Shown here piece after piece: positions 18,322-29,021 of a stretch of DNA of 64,000 nucleotides. The notes beneath the pieces were generated by a model, which had not been told where the DNA came from, ran no database searches, and saw only the letters and a program-made list of their open reading frames with translations. How positions within the stretch are numbered: the first letter of the stretch is position 1; each line of letters opens with the position of its first letter. Where the stretch lies: the NCBI RefSeq assembly GCF_019457905.1, contig NZ_JAHZSV010000023.1, forward strand, positions 1 through 64,000, in the 5' to 3' direction. The position numbers and the translations under genes were made by a program. Origin of the DNA: Flagellimonas abyssi. Lineage in GTDB: Bacteria; Bacteroidota; Bacteroidia; Flavobacteriales; Flavobacteriaceae.

Positions 18322-19854
18322 ATGCATAACAACGTACTCATCCTAGACTTTGGTTCCCAGTATACACAATTGATCGCAAGACGCGTAAGGGAACTCAACA
18401 TTTATTCAGAAATTAAGCCGTACAATAAATTGCCCGAGGATTTATCGGAGTATAAGGCCGTTATCCTTTCGGGGTCGCCATCTTCGGTACGTTCCGAACA
18501 GGCGCCGCACCCTGATCTTTCAAAAATAAAGGGGAAGATGCCTTTATTGGGCATTTGCTACGGTGCGCAATACCTGTCCCACTTCCATGGCGGAAACGTG
18601 GCACCTTCGGCAACCCGGGAATATGGCCGAGCTAACCTCTCTTATGTAAAGGAAGGAGAGGATTTTTTAAATGGCATAGGTGAAGGAAGCCAAGTATGGA
18701 TGAGCCACAGCGATACCATAAAAGAACTGCCCGAGGGAGCGGTTCGTTTGGCCAGTACCCACGATGTGGAGAATGCCGCCTATAAAATAGCTGGGGAAAC
18801 TACTTATGGAATTCAGTTCCACCCAGAAGTATACCACACCACCGACGGAAAAAAACTGTTGGAAAACTTTTTGGTGAATATTGCTGGATTACAACAAGAT
18901 TGGACCCCTGATGCTTTTGTGGAAACAACCGTTGAGGAGCTTAAGAAAGAAATCGGAGATGAAAAAGTAATACTCGGTCTCTCAGGTGGGGTGGATTCAA
19001 GTGTCGCGGCCATGTTGCTGCACAAGGCCATAGGCGATCACCTATACTGCATCTTTGTGAATAACGGGCTTTTGCGGAAGAACGAGTTTGAAGATGTTTT
19101 GGATCAATATAAACACATGGGACTTAATGTAAAGGGTGTCGATGCTTCGGCACGCTTTTTGGATGCCTTGAAAGGTGAATCGGACCCAGAAGGAAAAAGA
19201 AAGATCATCGGAAGGGTCTTTATCGAGGTTTTCGATGATGAGTCACACAAAGTTGAAAATGCAAAATGGTTGGCACAAGGAACCATCTATCCAGATCGGA
19301 TTGAATCGGTTTCGGCGAGTGGAGGCCCATCAGCAGTTATAAAAAGTCACCACAACGTTGGAGGATTACCCGACTACATGAAGTTGAAAATAGTGGAGCC
19401 CTTGAAAATGTTGTTCAAAGATGAGGTAAGGCGAGTTGGAGCAAGTATGGACATGTCCCCTGAAATTTTGGGAAGGCACCCCTTTCCAGGACCTGGTTTG
19501 GGAATCCGTATCTTGGGAGATATTACAGCAGAAAAAGTGGCTATTTTACAAGAAGTGGATGCCATTTTTATTGATGGTTTGAAAAAATGGGGACTTTATG
19601 ACAAGGTTTGGCAGGCCGGAGCCATGCTTTTGCCCGTAGATAGTGTGGGAGTTATGGGAGATGAGCGTACGTACGAAAAGTGTGTCGCGCTCAGAGCGGT
19701 GGAAAGTACGGATGGTATGACCGCCGATTGGGTGAATTTGCCCTACGAGTTCCTACAAAAAACCTCTAATGATATAATAAACAAGGTTAAAGGCGTTAAT
19801 AGAGTGGTGTACGACATTAGTTCAAAACCACCGGCAACTATAGAATGGGAATGA
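18322..19854 (+). CDS. guaA: GMP synthase (glutamine-hydrolysing)
   Basis: A 510-residue GuaA that converts XMP, glutamine and ATP to GMP. The N-terminal class I amidotransferase has the catalytic Cys in GICYGAQYL and the His/Glu in QFHPEVYH. The ATP-pyrophosphatase domain has [15 protein letters not shown] near residue 220, and the C-terminal dimerisation domain ends [10 protein letters not shown] use ATG 18322 ([16 protein letters not shown]); an upstream TTG at 18307 lies across a -7 element. It leads a four-gene overlapping operon with envelope and stress proteins. Confidence 0.95.
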   Translation: MHNNVLILDFGSQYTQLIARRVRELNIYSEIKPYNKLPEDLSEYKAVILSGSPSSVRSEQAPHPDLSKIKGKMPLLGICYGAQYLSHFHGGNVAPSATREYGRANLSYVKEGEDFLNGIGEGSQVWMSHSDTIKELPEGAVRLASTHDVENAAYKIAGETTYGIQFHPEVYHTTDGKKLLENFLVNIAGLQQDWTPDAFVETTVEELKKEIGDEKVILGLSGGVDSSVAAMLLHKAIGDHLYCIFVNNGLLRKNEFEDVLDQYKHMGLNVKGVDASARFLDALKGESDPEGKRKIIGRVFIEVFDDESHKVENAKWLAQGTIYPDRIESVSASGGPSAVIKSHHNVGGLPDYMKLKIVEPLKMLFKDEVRRVGASMDMSPEILGRHPFPGPGLGIRILGDITAEKVAILQEVDAIFIDGLKKWGLYDKVWQAGAMLLPVDSVGVMGDERTYEKCVALRAVESTDGMTADWVNLPYEFLQKTSNDIINKVKGVNRVVYDISSKPPATIEWE

Positions 19855-22040
19855 AAAAATATATGTTACAACTGGTTTTTACCATGGTGCTTTTTTTTGC
19901 CATGGTACCGGTTTCTGCGCAAAACTATGCAACACACGCTGTAAAGGAAGGGGAAACACTTAAGAGCATTTCCCAAAAATACAGGGTTACGCCCTACAGC
20001 ATATTACAGGCAAATAAAGAGATCAAGAGTGCTTCCGATGTCAAGGAGAATACCATCCTTATAATTCCTTTGACAGGTAAGGTTACGGAAACCAAACCTG
20101 AGCAGAAACCCGTGAACAAAGTGGAAGAGCAGGAGGAAGAGGTAAAGCCAATCCGTTTTATACGCCACAGGGTAAAGCGAAAGGAGACCATATTCGGCAT
20201 CACAAAAAAATACAATATCACCCAAGATCAGTTAAAAAGGTACAATACCAACTTGTATTCGGAGACACTTGATCGTAAAATGATTCTTCAGATTCCAGTA
20301 TTCCCCGAGGTTGACCCCGATGAAGAAAAGGAACTGGATTTTGAAATCTATACCGTGCAGCCGAAGGAAACACGTTGGAGCGTAGCGCACAAATATGGTA
20401 TTAGCGTGGATAGCCTTTTAATTTTGAACCCCGCACTGGACAAGACCACCAATTATTTGGCTGCAGGTCAAGAATTGAAACTGCCCAGACCAAAGGGAGA
20501 CAGCTTAAAAGGACAAAAAACAGACCTGTTCACTTCGTATACGGTGCCGCCTAAAATGACACTTTACAGCTTGGGAAGAGAATATGGTATTCCAACAGAT
20601 TCCATAGTGAGGCTCAATCCTGAGATTATGAAACAGGGCGGTCTCAAAGAAGGCATGGTGGTAAGGCTTCCCAAAAAAAGGGATGCCAAAGGAGAAGTAA
20701 ATACGGAGAACTTTATTTTTTATGAAGTTAAACCCAAACAAAATATTTTTAGGATTACCCAAAACCTTAAAATCACGAGAGAAGAGCTATTCCGTTTGAA
20801 CCCAGCGCTTGAAAATGGATTGAAGGCGGGAATGGTGCTAAAATTGCCCAAAGAAAAAGCCAAAGAGCTCGAAGTGAAGAATGCCTTGGTCCTGGATAAA
20901 ATCAATTTGGTGGACAGTATCAATGTGGAGAATAGGCCCAAGTTGGTCTTTATGCTTCCCTTTAGATTGGACAAGGTAAACGTGGCGGATACCGAAAAAG
21001 CCGAGGAATTGATTAAAAACCGTAGAGATCTGGCACTAAGTCTTGGATTTTATACCGGTGCAATGGTCGCTTTGGATTCCATTAAAAAACTAGGGGTTTC
21101 AGTAGATGTGAAAACCTATGATACGCAATTGGATCAAGCCAAGGTCAAAGAAATTCTTTTCAGGGAAAATCTAAATGGGGTTGATGCTATTATTGGACCA
21201 TTGGCCGCCGGACCGTTGGACGAAGTTGCCGTACAGGCCGCTGCAAAAAAAATTCCGGTGATTGCGCCAATTTCATCGGATAGTAAGTTGAGCCATAACA
21301 ATGTGTTCTTCTCTGTGCCAAGAGATGCCGTGCTCAGGGATAAGCTACTGTCTTACATGAAAAAAATCCATAAGAACGAGAACGTGATCATTATTGCCGA
21401 TTCTACCCATCAGGTGGCGCACGATTCTATTTTGAGCAAGTTTCCGGCAGCGCAAATTGCCAAGATCATTGACAACAAATCATTGCATTTGGACCGTTTT
21501 CTAATTCAACTTTCCAATGAGAAGGAAAACTGGGTTTTCCTGGAAACCGACCAGCCCAATATGGTGGCTAGTGTCACCTCCATATTGAACTCGGCCAATA
21601 CTCGAATAGGAGAAACCGGAGAAGGAAAGCAAACAAAGGTGCGTATGTTTACTACCAGCTATAATGGGGCATTCGATGACGATGCCGTATCAAGAACGCA
21701 TTTGTCAAACCTTAGGTTTACATATCCTTCATTTTACAAGGAAAATGGAAACGATGCTTTTGTAAGTGCATATACAAAGAAGTATGATGGACTTATACCG
21801 GACAGGTATGCGGTAAGAGGGTTTGACGTAACAATGGATGTTCTCCTTAAGCTTGCCTACAAGAAGAATCTTTTTGAAACTTCCAAATATATCGGACTTA
21901 CCGAATATGCAGGTAATGGTTTTGATTACTTGAATGATTGGACGTCTGGGTATTTTAACAGGGCATGCTATATAATGGAGTACGATAACTTAACCATAAA
22001 GGAAGTAGAGCAAAAGAATGACATCAAAAGTAACCTATAA
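19851..22040 (+). CDS. LysM peptidoglycan-binding and PBP1-like substrate-binding fusion protein
   Basis: A 729-residue exported protein. I prefer ATG 19851 ([10 protein letters not shown], overlapping the guaA stop as ATGA) to ATG 19845. After the signal peptide (ending VPVSAQ) come five LysM repeats, at about residues 27-75, 103-152, 165-213, 225-275 and 288-335, which bind peptidoglycan glycan strands. From about residue 365 to the end is a type I periplasmic-binding-protein fold ([51 protein letters not shown]) like the Leu/Ile/Val-binding or LpoA family. This suggests a wall-anchored ligand sensor or a regulator of peptidoglycan synthesis; the ligand is unknown. Confidence 0.85.
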   Translation: MKKYMLQLVFTMVLFFAMVPVSAQNYATHAVKEGETLKSISQKYRVTPYSILQANKEIKSASDVKENTILIIPLTGKVTETKPEQKPVNKVEEQEEEVKPIRFIRHRVKRKETIFGITKKYNITQDQLKRYNTNLYSETLDRKMILQIPVFPEVDPDEEKELDFEIYTVQPKETRWSVAHKYGISVDSLLILNPALDKTTNYLAAGQELKLPRPKGDSLKGQKTDLFTSYTVPPKMTLYSLGREYGIPTDSIVRLNPEIMKQGGLKEGMVVRLPKKRDAKGEVNTENFIFYEVKPKQNIFRITQNLKITREELFRLNPALENGLKAGMVLKLPKEKAKELEVKNALVLDKINLVDSINVENRPKLVFMLPFRLDKVNVADTEKAEELIKNRRDLALSLGFYTGAMVALDSIKKLGVSVDVKTYDTQLDQAKVKEILFRENLNGVDAIIGPLAAGPLDEVAVQAAAKKIPVIAPISSDSKLSHNNVFFSVPRDAVLRDKLLSYMKKIHKNENVIIIADSTHQVAHDSILSKFPAAQIAKIIDNKSLHLDRFLIQLSNEKENWVFLETDQPNMVASVTSILNSANTRIGETGEGKQTKVRMFTTSYNGAFDDDAVSRTHLSNLRFTYPSFYKENGNDAFVSAYTKKYDGLIPDRYAVRGFDVTMDVLLKLAYKKNLFETSKYIGLTEYAGNGFDYLNDWTSGYFNRACYIMEYDNLTIKEVEQKNDIKSNL

Positions 22041-22422
22041 CGGAAACCTTCGTACCACATGCGTACATCTACGTTCGGGTAACGAATATATTACAGATGC
22101 CCCTGTTGATAACAACGGTAAGGGAGAAGCGTTTTCTCCCACCGATACCGTGGCCACTGGACTAGCTAATTGCATGATGACCATGATGGGAATCAGGGCC
22201 CGTGATATGGAGGTAGACTTGACCGGCTCAACAGCGGAGGTGACCAAGCACATGGCGGCCGACCCTAGACGGATTTCCAAAATTGAGGTTACATTTGAAA
22301 TGCCTGCGGCCTTGTCCGAAAAACAAAGAAAAATATTGGTACATACCGCCAACACATGCCCGGTGCATTATAGCCTGCATCCCGATATTGAAAAGGTAAT
22401 CGAATTCAATTGGACAAAATAA
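22018..22422 (+). CDS. OsmC family protein
   Basis: A 134-residue OsmC/Ohr-superfamily protein. The two conserved Cys are present, in GLANCMMTMMGI and NTCPVHYSL, fitting a thiol-dependent peroxidase that reduces organic hydroperoxides. GEAFSPTDTVATGL is the family's typical central segment. It resembles the YhfA/OsmC-like branch more than classical Ohr. Its ATG lies 23 nt inside the LysM/PBP1 gene, so translation is coupled. Confidence 0.88.
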   Translation: MTSKVTYNGNLRTTCVHLRSGNEYITDAPVDNNGKGEAFSPTDTVATGLANCMMTMMGIRARDMEVDLTGSTAEVTKHMAADPRRISKIEVTFEMPAALSEKQRKILVHTANTCPVHYSLHPDIEKVIEFNWTK

Positions 22423-22943
22423 TCACAATAGGATGTATTTTTCTACTTGGTTTTTTTGGAATCGCACAAGAAATCGAGCAGGGAGTTCCATGGAGTGAGG
22501 ATGTTAGACTAACTTGGGCCGATTTTAAGGGAAAAGTGCCTCCGGGCGAACCAACGGCAGCAACCACCGCAAGCGGTATCAGCTATTCCTATTCAGCAAA
22601 TTTATTGCATCACGAGGTTCATTTGGATTTTGAGGTGAATGCCTATTTCTATCCGAACGAATCGTGGTATAGGCCAAAGCTATGTAATGAAAACACCTTG
22701 GCCCACGAGCAACTTCATTTTGATATAACCGAAATTTTTGCCCGTAAAATGCGCGACAAGCTCCAAAGGACTTCTTTTTCCGATGATGTAAAAGCAGAGG
22801 TGAGGAAGATATACAATGATATTCTCAAAGAGCTTCAAGAATACCAAGAACGATATGATTGGGAAACCAACTTTTCCCGAAACCGTGAAAAGCAGGCAGA
22901 GTGGAACCAAAAGATTGCTGAGACCTTAAAAGAATCGGAATAA
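22410..22943 (+). CDS. DUF922-like secreted putative metallopeptidase
   Basis: A 177-residue exported protein starting at TTG (22410), 13 nt inside the OsmC gene; no ATG is available before the signal peptide (IITIGCIFLLGFFGIAQ). The mature part has RLTWADFKGKVP and the motif NTLAHEQLHFDITE, which contains HEQLH, an HExxH zinc-peptidase signature followed by a downstream acidic residue, as in DUF922 proteins. The C-terminal third is a highly charged helix. It probably acts in the periplasm; substrate unknown. Confidence 0.75.
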   Translation: MDKIITIGCIFLLGFFGIAQEIEQGVPWSEDVRLTWADFKGKVPPGEPTAATTASGISYSYSANLLHHEVHLDFEVNAYFYPNESWYRPKLCNENTLAHEQLHFDITEIFARKMRDKLQRTSFSDDVKAEVRKIYNDILKELQEYQERYDWETNFSRNREKQAEWNQKIAETLKESE

Positions 22944-23049
22944 TTTCTACACCCATAGCTTGGATTTTTATCTTGTACGATAAATAGGGCTAGCTATCTG
23001 CAATCAAATGATGAACTTTGATTCTTGTGAATCTTAAATCATCAAAGGT

Positions 23050-23247
23050 TTGATTTCTTTAGAACAGAAGATTGAGTTGTTACAATTAATTTTTGATACT
23101 TATGGTACTCCCGAGGCTTTAGCGGAGCACTTGGATCTAGCCGTGGAAATGTTGTTCTATGTGGAAGAAGACACTTTTTCCAGAGACGAGCTACAGGAAG
23201 TGGCCACGGCAATCAGGGGAGTGGTCAGGGTTTTGAGAGCAGGGTAA
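23050..23247 (+). CDS. Small acidic hypothetical protein
   Basis: A 65-residue frame starting at TTG. The composition is acidic and helical (LEQKIELLQLIFDTYG, LAEHLDLAVEMLFYVEEDTF), which is unlike antisense noise, and there is no competing gene on the other strand. The leader (22944-23049) carries GATTC-TTGT-GAATC and TTATC-N6-GATAA inverted repeats. I recognise no family. Confidence 0.45.
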   Translation: MISLEQKIELLQLIFDTYGTPEALAEHLDLAVEMLFYVEEDTFSRDELQEVATAIRGVVRVLRAG

Positions 23248-23303
23248 TTTTACACCACAACAAACCTTGAACAGCTATCTTTTAACCCTATCTCTGCCGC
23301 AAT

Positions 23304-24362
23304 CTACACGGCCAAATCTTCACTTTTCAATTTTAAATCTTGCTTTTTCATTCGCATCAATAAAGCAAAACCAAAAGTAAGTACCCCAACACGCCCCAAA
23401 AACATCAATAGGATGATAAGCGATTTTCCAACCTCTGAAAGGTCGGCGGTTATTCCTGTGCTTAAACCTACGGTTCCAAGCGCAGAGGCCACCTCAAAAA
23501 GGATTTTGTCAAAACTTGATTGTTCGGTAAAGGAAAGCAAAAAGCTGAAAAGAAAAATCATCGATGTATAGAGGATAAAGGTGGACGTCGCCACAAAAAG
23601 CCGTTCCAAAGGAATGGTCCTTTTCAAAAAAGTTATTTTTTTCTGACCGAGCAACCGGCTTTTTAAAATGGCTACCATAGCGGTCAATGTGGTTATTTTC
23701 ATCCCACCAGCAGTACCCGATGGCGATGCTCCGATGTACATCAAAAAAATGGTCAAAAGAAGGAGGGGCAATGAGAGCGAACCAATCGGCACTGTGTTGA
23801 ACCCAACGGTGGTCATGGAGGTCATCGACTGGAAAAAGGCTTCCATCAACCGGTGTTCGGATGCTTTTACAAGGGGTTCCGTGAAATAAAATAACAACGT
23901 GCCAATCCCAAGTAGAATTATGAATCCATATATTATGATTTTAGAGGTAAAGGTAATCGCCTTTGACTTTCCCATGATCCTGTACCAAACATCGGTAATC
24001 ACAATAAAACCAAGGGATCCTGCAATCGCTAAGATAGAAATGGTCCAATTGATGGGGGTATTTTCAGAAAAGCTCTCAAAACTGTCATTGAATAGACTAA
24101 AACCGGCGGTACAAAAGGAAGAAACGCTATGGAATAGGGAAAACCATATACCTTTTAGGCCCGTAATTCCCTCCTGATGAAAAGCTATGTAAAAGGAAAT
24201 GGTGCCCAAAAACTCCATGACCAATGTAAAATAAACAACACTTTTTATAAAATCCTTGATTTGAATGGTGGCTGGCATGGTGAATTCCGCACCAATAATT
24301 TTTTGGTGCCATCTTGTAATGCGTTTGGTCGTGAAGAGCAGGTAATACGTGGTCAGGGTCAT
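23304..24362 (-). CDS. TrkH/KtrB potassium transporter, C-terminal three quarters (frameshifted)
   Basis: 352 residues covering the larger part of a TrkH/KtrB-type potassium transporter. It contains the second, third and fourth selectivity-filter loops (SSFCTAGFS, TSMTTVGFNT, ASALGTVGLST) and the GASPSGTAGGMK segment. It begins MTLTTYYLL, which in intact proteins directly follows the QLGGIGF of the preceding segment. That segment is encoded immediately upstream in another frame, and the junction is a TTATGA sequence where the upstream stop and this ATG overlap. The two parts make 445 residues, a normal KtrB length. No KtrA/TrkA gene is in the window. Confidence 0.85.
   Translation of the reverse strand: MTLTTYYLLFTTKRITRWHQKIIGAEFTMPATIQIKDFIKSVVYFTLVMEFLGTISFYIAFHQEGITGLKGIWFSLFHSVSSFCTAGFSLFNDSFESFSENTPINWTISILAIAGSLGFIVITDVWYRIMGKSKAITFTSKIIIYGFIILLGIGTLLFYFTEPLVKASEHRLMEAFFQSMTSMTTVGFNTVPIGSLSLPLLLLTIFLMYIGASPSGTAGGMKITTLTAMVAILKSRLLGQKKITFLKRTIPLERLFVATSTFILYTSMIFLFSFLLSFTEQSSFDKILFEVASALGTVGLSTGITADLSEVGKSLIILLMFLGRVGVLTFGFALLMRMKKQDLKLKSEDLAV
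24359..24362 (-). other. Frameshift point in the potassium transporter gene
   Basis: The stop of the N-terminal part (TGA) and the start of the C-terminal part (ATG) share two bases in ATGA. The coding sense across the point demands a -1 nt deletion in a T run. Annotated as a broken gene, the span would be 23304-24640. Confidence 0.8.
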
Positions 24363-24640
24363 AAACCAATCCCGCCCAACTGAATAAGTATCATAATGAT
24401 GAACTGCCCAAAAAAATTGTAAGAGTCAAATATGCTTATCGTTACAAGTCCGGTGGTTGAGATGGCCGAAGTTGAAATAAATAGGTTGTCTAAAAAGGCG
24501 ACATCGGTTTTATGAAAAAGTGGAATCGATAGCAATAGAAACCCCATCAGGGTGTACAAAAAAAAGCCCCAGACTAAATTTAGTTGGGGAGATTTACTTA
24601 TCTGGAACCTTTTGTATCTGGATTTGAGGATGTGGAACAT
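24359..24640 (-). CDS. TrkH/KtrB potassium transporter, N-terminal part (frameshifted)
   Basis: 93 residues matching the first membrane-pore-membrane unit of KtrB/TrkH: the N-terminal helix, the first filter loop (STSAISTTGLVTIS) and ILIQLGGIG, then a premature TGA after one extra residue. Adding a single T in the GGTTTATGACC stretch would restore GGIGFMTLTTY, the family consensus. This is therefore a one-base deletion or a sequencing error, unless the ATGA overlap supports re-initiation and the two halves assemble. Confidence 0.85.
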   Translation of the reverse strand: MFHILKSRYKRFQISKSPQLNLVWGFFLYTLMGFLLLSIPLFHKTDVAFLDNLFISTSAISTTGLVTISIFDSYNFFGQFIIMILIQLGGIGL

Positions 24641-24800
24641 TCGTTTTTTGGATTACAAAGTATAAGCAAAAGTATTAACGAATTTTGGATACAGATTAAG
24701 TTTTTTAAAAAAATAATGGTTGAAAATAGCACATCCATTTTGAATCTAAAGGCGGTATCACACTTTGAGCAAACCTTTGTTTTTGTGGAACGATACACTT

Positions 24801-26024
24801 TTAAGCTTGTGCTGCAATTTTCTTTAAAATATGGTCGAATAGTCCTGTATGTTCTTTTTCACTATCCAAGGTCTTTAGTTGGGTAATGATGAAAGCGAGC
24901 TCATCCTGGATGTATTTGTCGTTTTTGCCATAGTTCCAGATGGGGAGGATACATTTCTCGAACAGCTCTTTGAACGTTGATGTGGGTCTATAGATTCTTG
25001 GGGTTTCCTCATCATCAAAAATGGTTTCTGGGAGCCTATGTTTCATTTTAAAATAGAAAAGGTCCGAAAGCGCATGTAGGGCAATCACTGCGGTTCCAGG
25101 GTCATTAATGCCAGGGCTCAATGCTTTTATGGCCACTTCGGTCAGTTGTGTAAAACCATAATCGGAATTCCTTTCAACAGGTTGGCCGTCATAAAAATCA
25201 ACTGTGGAGAGGATGATTTTGATATTATCATCATCAAGGCTTTCCTTTCCATAAACTTCCATGAAAACTGTATTTTTTAAAACGTAGGTGGTAGGTTTGA
25301 AAAGAAAATTGGCATGTAAGTTCTGATCCGTCATCAATTGCAATAATTTTTTTTCGTCAAAACTTTGGAAATAGTTTGATGCTGGGGACTTTAATTCAAT
25401 CTTTGGCAACGTTTCCCAATTCGGCTTTTGCGTTTGGCCCTTTTCGAATTTGGATTCCATGGACTTGATCACCTTGTTCTGCAACCGACCAATAACAGTC
25501 TCGTAACGGACGGTTTTGGTAACATAGTCCAAAAAATATATGAACAGGAAAATATCGATGACCGTCAACAAAATGAGTATGTAAACACTCAGCGAAGGCA
25601 CGGTAATACCACTACTGTTATCGCGAATGGTACTTAGGAGCAGTAATGCGTATACTATGGTGCCAATATAAAAGCCGAGAATCAACTGCTGAAAGCGGTT
25701 CTCGATCATTCCATGCAGCACTCGATTGCTCATTTGTGAAGCCGCCTGGTTCAATACGATCATCACCATGGAAAAACTGAAGACGGTCAAGGAAATTATG
25801 GCGGCCGCCACTGTGGAAACCAATGACCTGGCCGTGCTGGCATCCTTAATTTGTAGCCAACTAAAATCTGTTTTTAAATTTTGGGCCCATTCAGAAAAAT
25901 CAACAGCCAACAAAATCCATATCAGCAAAAGAAAAGCAAGGGCGCTAATTCCAGGAATAAAGGCAATACTTCCTGTAACCTTGTTATAATAAATACGAAT
26001 CCACTTGCTTATGGGTGTTATCAT
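24801..26024 (-). CDS. DUF2254 family membrane protein
   Basis: A 407-residue inner-membrane protein with four N-terminal membrane segments (residues about 18-40, 62-88, 112-130, 140-165). The DUF2254 hallmark region is present: ISLTVFSFSMVMIVLNQAASQMSNRVL, and later the conserved AIKALSPGINDPGTAV. The C-terminal half is cytoplasmic. The family is common in marine bacteria and its function is unknown. It lies upstream of the potassium transporter, 160 nt away, with no gene between. Confidence 0.88.
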   Translation of the reverse strand: MITPISKWIRIYYNKVTGSIAFIPGISALAFLLLIWILLAVDFSEWAQNLKTDFSWLQIKDASTARSLVSTVAAAIISLTVFSFSMVMIVLNQAASQMSNRVLHGMIENRFQQLILGFYIGTIVYALLLLSTIRDNSSGITVPSLSVYILILLTVIDIFLFIYFLDYVTKTVRYETVIGRLQNKVIKSMESKFEKGQTQKPNWETLPKIELKSPASNYFQSFDEKKLLQLMTDQNLHANFLFKPTTYVLKNTVFMEVYGKESLDDDNIKIILSTVDFYDGQPVERNSDYGFTQLTEVAIKALSPGINDPGTAVIALHALSDLFYFKMKHRLPETIFDDEETPRIYRPTSTFKELFEKCILPIWNYGKNDKYIQDELAFIITQLKTLDSEKEHTGLFDHILKKIAAQA

Positions 26025-26122
26025 TTCCGGAAAAAATAAGAGTGTTGAAGGAAGGGCCCCTTTACTGTTATTTTATGGCCATTTCAACCAGGTTTTTAGT
26101 ATTCAATACTAATCCTGAAAAT

Positions 26123-26986
26123 TTATATATCACATCTTGTAAAAGCATCTTTTAACGCCCCGATTTTATCTTCCCAGGTAACGATAAACTCTTGCGCAAC
26201 ATACCCGGTAAAACCGGTTGCATGTATCGCTTTTATGATGGCAGGATAATAGAGCTCCTGTGTCTCATCGATTTCATGTCTTCCTGGAACACCTGCTGTG
26301 TGGTAGTGTCCAAAATAAGGGTGGTAGTTTTGAATACTTCTGATAATATCCCCCTCTTGAATCTGCATGTGGTAGATATCGAATAATAGTTTAAAGTTGT
26401 CGCTACCCAAGTGCTTGCAAAGTTCCACGCCCCAAAGCGAGTTGTCACACATATAATCGGGATGGTTCACTTGGTTAAAAAGCTCCATCTGGATAACTAC
26501 TCCGTGTTTCTCTGCCAAGGGCATGATTTGCGAAAGTCCGTCCACACAGTTTTGCAGTCCCACATAGTCGTTCATGCCATTTCGGTTACCGCTAAAACAG
26601 ATAAGGTTCGTGTAGCCCGCTTCGGCAACCTTCGGGATTATTTCCGTATAGTTTTTTATAAGCTGCTCGTGGTATTTTGGGTTGTTCCAGCCCTCGGTCA
26701 AACTAATTTCTGCCCCATTGCACATGGAACAGTGTATATCGTATTTCTTCAAGATCGGCCATCTGTCCGGACCGACCAAATCAATGGCCTTTACCCCGAG
26801 CTCGTTAAGGGTCTTTAAAAAATCTTCCAAAGGAATATCGTTAAAACACCATTCGCATACACTATGGTTAATATTGTTCTTAAGTTTGAATTCTTTGCTT
26901 TGGCCTTGGCCGTAAGCCATGGCAGAGGTTGAGGCCAGACCTGCAGACCCGACGGCGGCCGTGGCTATAAAATTTCTACGTTTCAT
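26123..26986 (-). CDS. Hydroxypyruvate isomerase-like TIM-barrel protein, Tat-exported
   Basis: A 287-residue sugar phosphate isomerase/epimerase-type (AP endonuclease family 2) TIM barrel. The metal ligands look complete: Glu in IQMELFNQVNHPDYM, Asp in LLFDIYHMQ, His in FGHYHTAG and Glu in YVAQEFIV. NRNGMNDY and PGRHEID favour the hydroxypyruvate isomerase subgroup. The N-terminus MKRRNFIATAAVGSAGLAS is a twin-arginine signal, so it should act in the periplasm, unlike E. coli Hyi. The substrate is unproven. Confidence 0.82.
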   Translation of the reverse strand: MKRRNFIATAAVGSAGLASTSAMAYGQGQSKEFKLKNNINHSVCEWCFNDIPLEDFLKTLNELGVKAIDLVGPDRWPILKKYDIHCSMCNGAEISLTEGWNNPKYHEQLIKNYTEIIPKVAEAGYTNLICFSGNRNGMNDYVGLQNCVDGLSQIMPLAEKHGVVIQMELFNQVNHPDYMCDNSLWGVELCKHLGSDNFKLLFDIYHMQIQEGDIIRSIQNYHPYFGHYHTAGVPGRHEIDETQELYYPAIIKAIHATGFTGYVAQEFIVTWEDKIGALKDAFTRCDI

Positions 26987-27029
26987 TGTGTGAATTTGTT
27001 CTCGGAAAGATAGTATTTTAGACCTAGAT

Positions 27030-28980
<1,951 letters not shown>

Positions 28981-29021
28981 TCACCTGAAATACCAATACA
29001 TATTTCTACTAAATAATATTC

